In this document: positions 33,422 to 34,599 of the stretch, in pieces
Layout of the letters: each line of letters starts with the position of its first letter
Numbering within the stretch: position 1 is the stretch's first letter
Assembly: GCA_001586965.3 (NCBI GenBank)
Contig: LUCW03000346.1
Coordinates: forward strand, 30,001-64,599
Length of the DNA stretch: 34,599 nucleotides
Reading direction: 5' to 3'
Origin: Sphaeroforma sirkka
Taxonomy: Eukaryota; Opisthokonta; Ichthyosporea; Ichthyophonida
The notes under the pieces: generated by a model
What the model saw: the letters and a program-made list of their open reading frames with translations, nothing else
Database searches by the model: none
What the model was told of the DNA's origin: nothing
Translations under genes and position numbers: made by a program

Positions 33422-34015
33422 TGTAGAAATACGGCCTCCGGTCAGTCTAAAATATCAAGATCAATTGAGATAATACATTGGTTTTTATTTGTATTTTAAA
33501 TAATTTAGTACAAGCTCTTTTTCCAATATTTCCAAAGTGTTCTAAATTCACTTTGATGGCTCCAATAGCCTGAGTATTTGGTATGACTCATCTACTTGGA
33601 CCTATTTGAGACATTAGTAGATGTAGGATATTATAAACTAAAATTTTATAATCTCCGAACTACTACTTATAGATTTTGGTCCTCCGCCAATCTCCAAAAT
33701 CCAATAAGTCTTTTCTTTTTTTAACTTTTCTTCAGATGGAACTTTATTTATATCAGCTAATGTATTAACGTGACTTACGTTATTATGTCTATTTACAAAT
33801 TAGGCAAGTGGTCATGAACACTTAGTACTTCTAGTGAAAATTATTCAATAAAGAACAGCTAGAGGTACGCCCTGTGTGATCGAGGATATTTAGGCTCTTA
33901 ACAAGAGGCAGTCCCGATCATTCTTACACAAGCTACCACTGCTAAATCCTAACTGACTAAATTGTATTTTAGTTTAATATAGTTTGAAACCTAGTAATTT
34001 CCATCGAAGTTTACA
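33422..34015 (+). repeat. Terminal repeat (LTR-like), right copy
   Basis: 594 bp, TGTAG...TTTACA, near-identical to 27243-27837 and in the same orientation. It is the right-hand repeat of P or the left-hand repeat of the third copy. Confidence 0.88.
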
Positions 34016-34097
34016 TATTTTTCAGTTATCTAGTAGTTACAGTAGTGTACTGCTTCTAGACTGTCTGACATCGATTTACTATCCAGCAAATACTATG

Positions 34098-34496
34098 GCT
34101 AAGGGTACTTCTAAAGGCAAGGGAGCCGCTAGCTCTAAGCCTGCTAAGCCTGCCGAGGTTCCTGAGGTCCCTGTGGAAACACCTAGCCTGTCTGGAGTTG
34201 AGCCTGCCGAGGATACTGTTGGGGAAGCAAATTCTGAGGTTGGTACAGAGGATTATTCTGAGGATGACTCGTCGGATCCCAAAGCCTTGGAAGAAGAGGT
34301 ATCTACTACCGCGGAAAGGCTCGCCAGCGTCCGTGTATCACCTAGGAGTGAAGCTCAGGACCCCAGCTTGCCCCGTGACCACGTGCCGTCAAATATTGGG
34401 GATAAACGTCGAAAGGCTGGAAAATTCGTGGATACGAATGTCGGGGGGCATTATAACTCCACATCTAAAGGACACTCCAGCACAAATCCGGAGTGA
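34098..34496 (+). CDS. Leader ORF, second copy
   Basis: Same protein as at 27917-28318 from the MAKGTSK start to the end. Function unknown. The frame also runs open upstream, but the internal MAKGTSK start matches the other copy. Confidence 0.5.
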   Translation, partial: AKGTSKGKGAASSKPAKPAEVPEVPVETPSLSGVEPAEDTVGEANSEVGTEDYSEDDSSDPKALEEEVSTTAERLASVRVSPRSEAQDPSLPRDHVPSNIGDKRRKAGKFVDTNVGGHYNSTSKGHSSTNPE

Positions 34497-34599
34497 AAAG
34501 GAAGTATTGACCTGTCCGAACGCCATAACTCGACAACGAGTGGTTGGATCCTCTCAATCTCGACGCCAATTGAACCGCACTGGAAGCGCTCTTGAAGGC

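Larger units (their letters stand above)
33392..34599 (+). mobile_element. Start of a third element copy, cut by the window end
   Basis: Repeats 27213-28500 almost exactly, including the 30 bp in front of the terminal repeat, with under about 1% substitutions by eye plus small indels. Either a tandem duplication of the P unit or a separate copy joined at the same sequence. Confidence 0.8.

Noticed and set aside
1-34599. CRISPR array, bacterial operon or Shine-Dalgarno sites
   Set aside because: Spliced ribosomal-protein genes and Ty3 elements show the DNA is eukaryotic, and the 410-bp repeats have no spacer structure.

Overview
This is nuclear DNA from a eukaryote. Two ribosomal-protein genes carry canonical GT-AG introns, several introns hold small nucleolar RNAs (snoRNAs), and about 14 kb at the right end is old Ty3-type LTR retroelement. 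The proteins look opisthokont-like (fungus or unicellular holozoan), but I cannot name the species.

Layout. 1-500 and 2205-2500: copies of a repeat unit of about 410 bp (R410), reverse orientation. 560-2190: a candidate snoRNA host gene on the minus strand, mostly or wholly non-coding, whose successive introns hold H/ACA, C/D, H/ACA and C/D snoRNAs. 2791-5309 (minus): ribosomal protein uL18 (RPL5), four exons, with another H/ACA and C/D snoRNA of the same two families in introns 2 and 3 and an AT microsatellite in intron 3. 5310-5879: shared divergent promoter. 5880-7540 (plus): ribosomal protein eL14, four exons, with a C/D snoRNA candidate in intron 2 and a decayed relative in intron 3. 7748-10290: tandem R410 array, near-identical in the middle and decayed at its outer edge. 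10.3-20.4 kb: AT-rich DNA with no convincing gene; it holds a Ty3-type integrase fossil (11.87-12.62 kb), a broken repeated coding stretch (14.68-15.09 kb) and a diverged inverted repeat (19.83-20.23 kb). 20.4-34.6 kb: two head-to-head Ty3-type fossils, one minus (M) and one plus (P), plus the start of a third copy, with about 0.6-kb terminal repeats all in the plus orientation.

The first 7.5 kb works as one ribosome-biogenesis block: two large-subunit proteins fired from one divergent promoter, and about eight snoRNAs or snoRNA relics in the introns of these genes and of the neighbouring host transcript. In both protein genes the coding part of exon 1 is only the ATG, followed by the same GTACGT donor.

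The most novel material is (a) the three-fold repetition of an H/ACA then C/D pair in consecutive introns of two neighbouring genes, with compensatory changes supporting the H/ACA fold; (b) the R410 unit, which lies downstream of both ribosomal-protein genes in the same relative orientation and holds conserved hairpins; (c) a Ty3-type element with a Dam-methylase-like segment between RNase H and integrase, an antisense tRNA-like sequence near gag, and terminal repeats whose orientation is not that of a simple LTR element.
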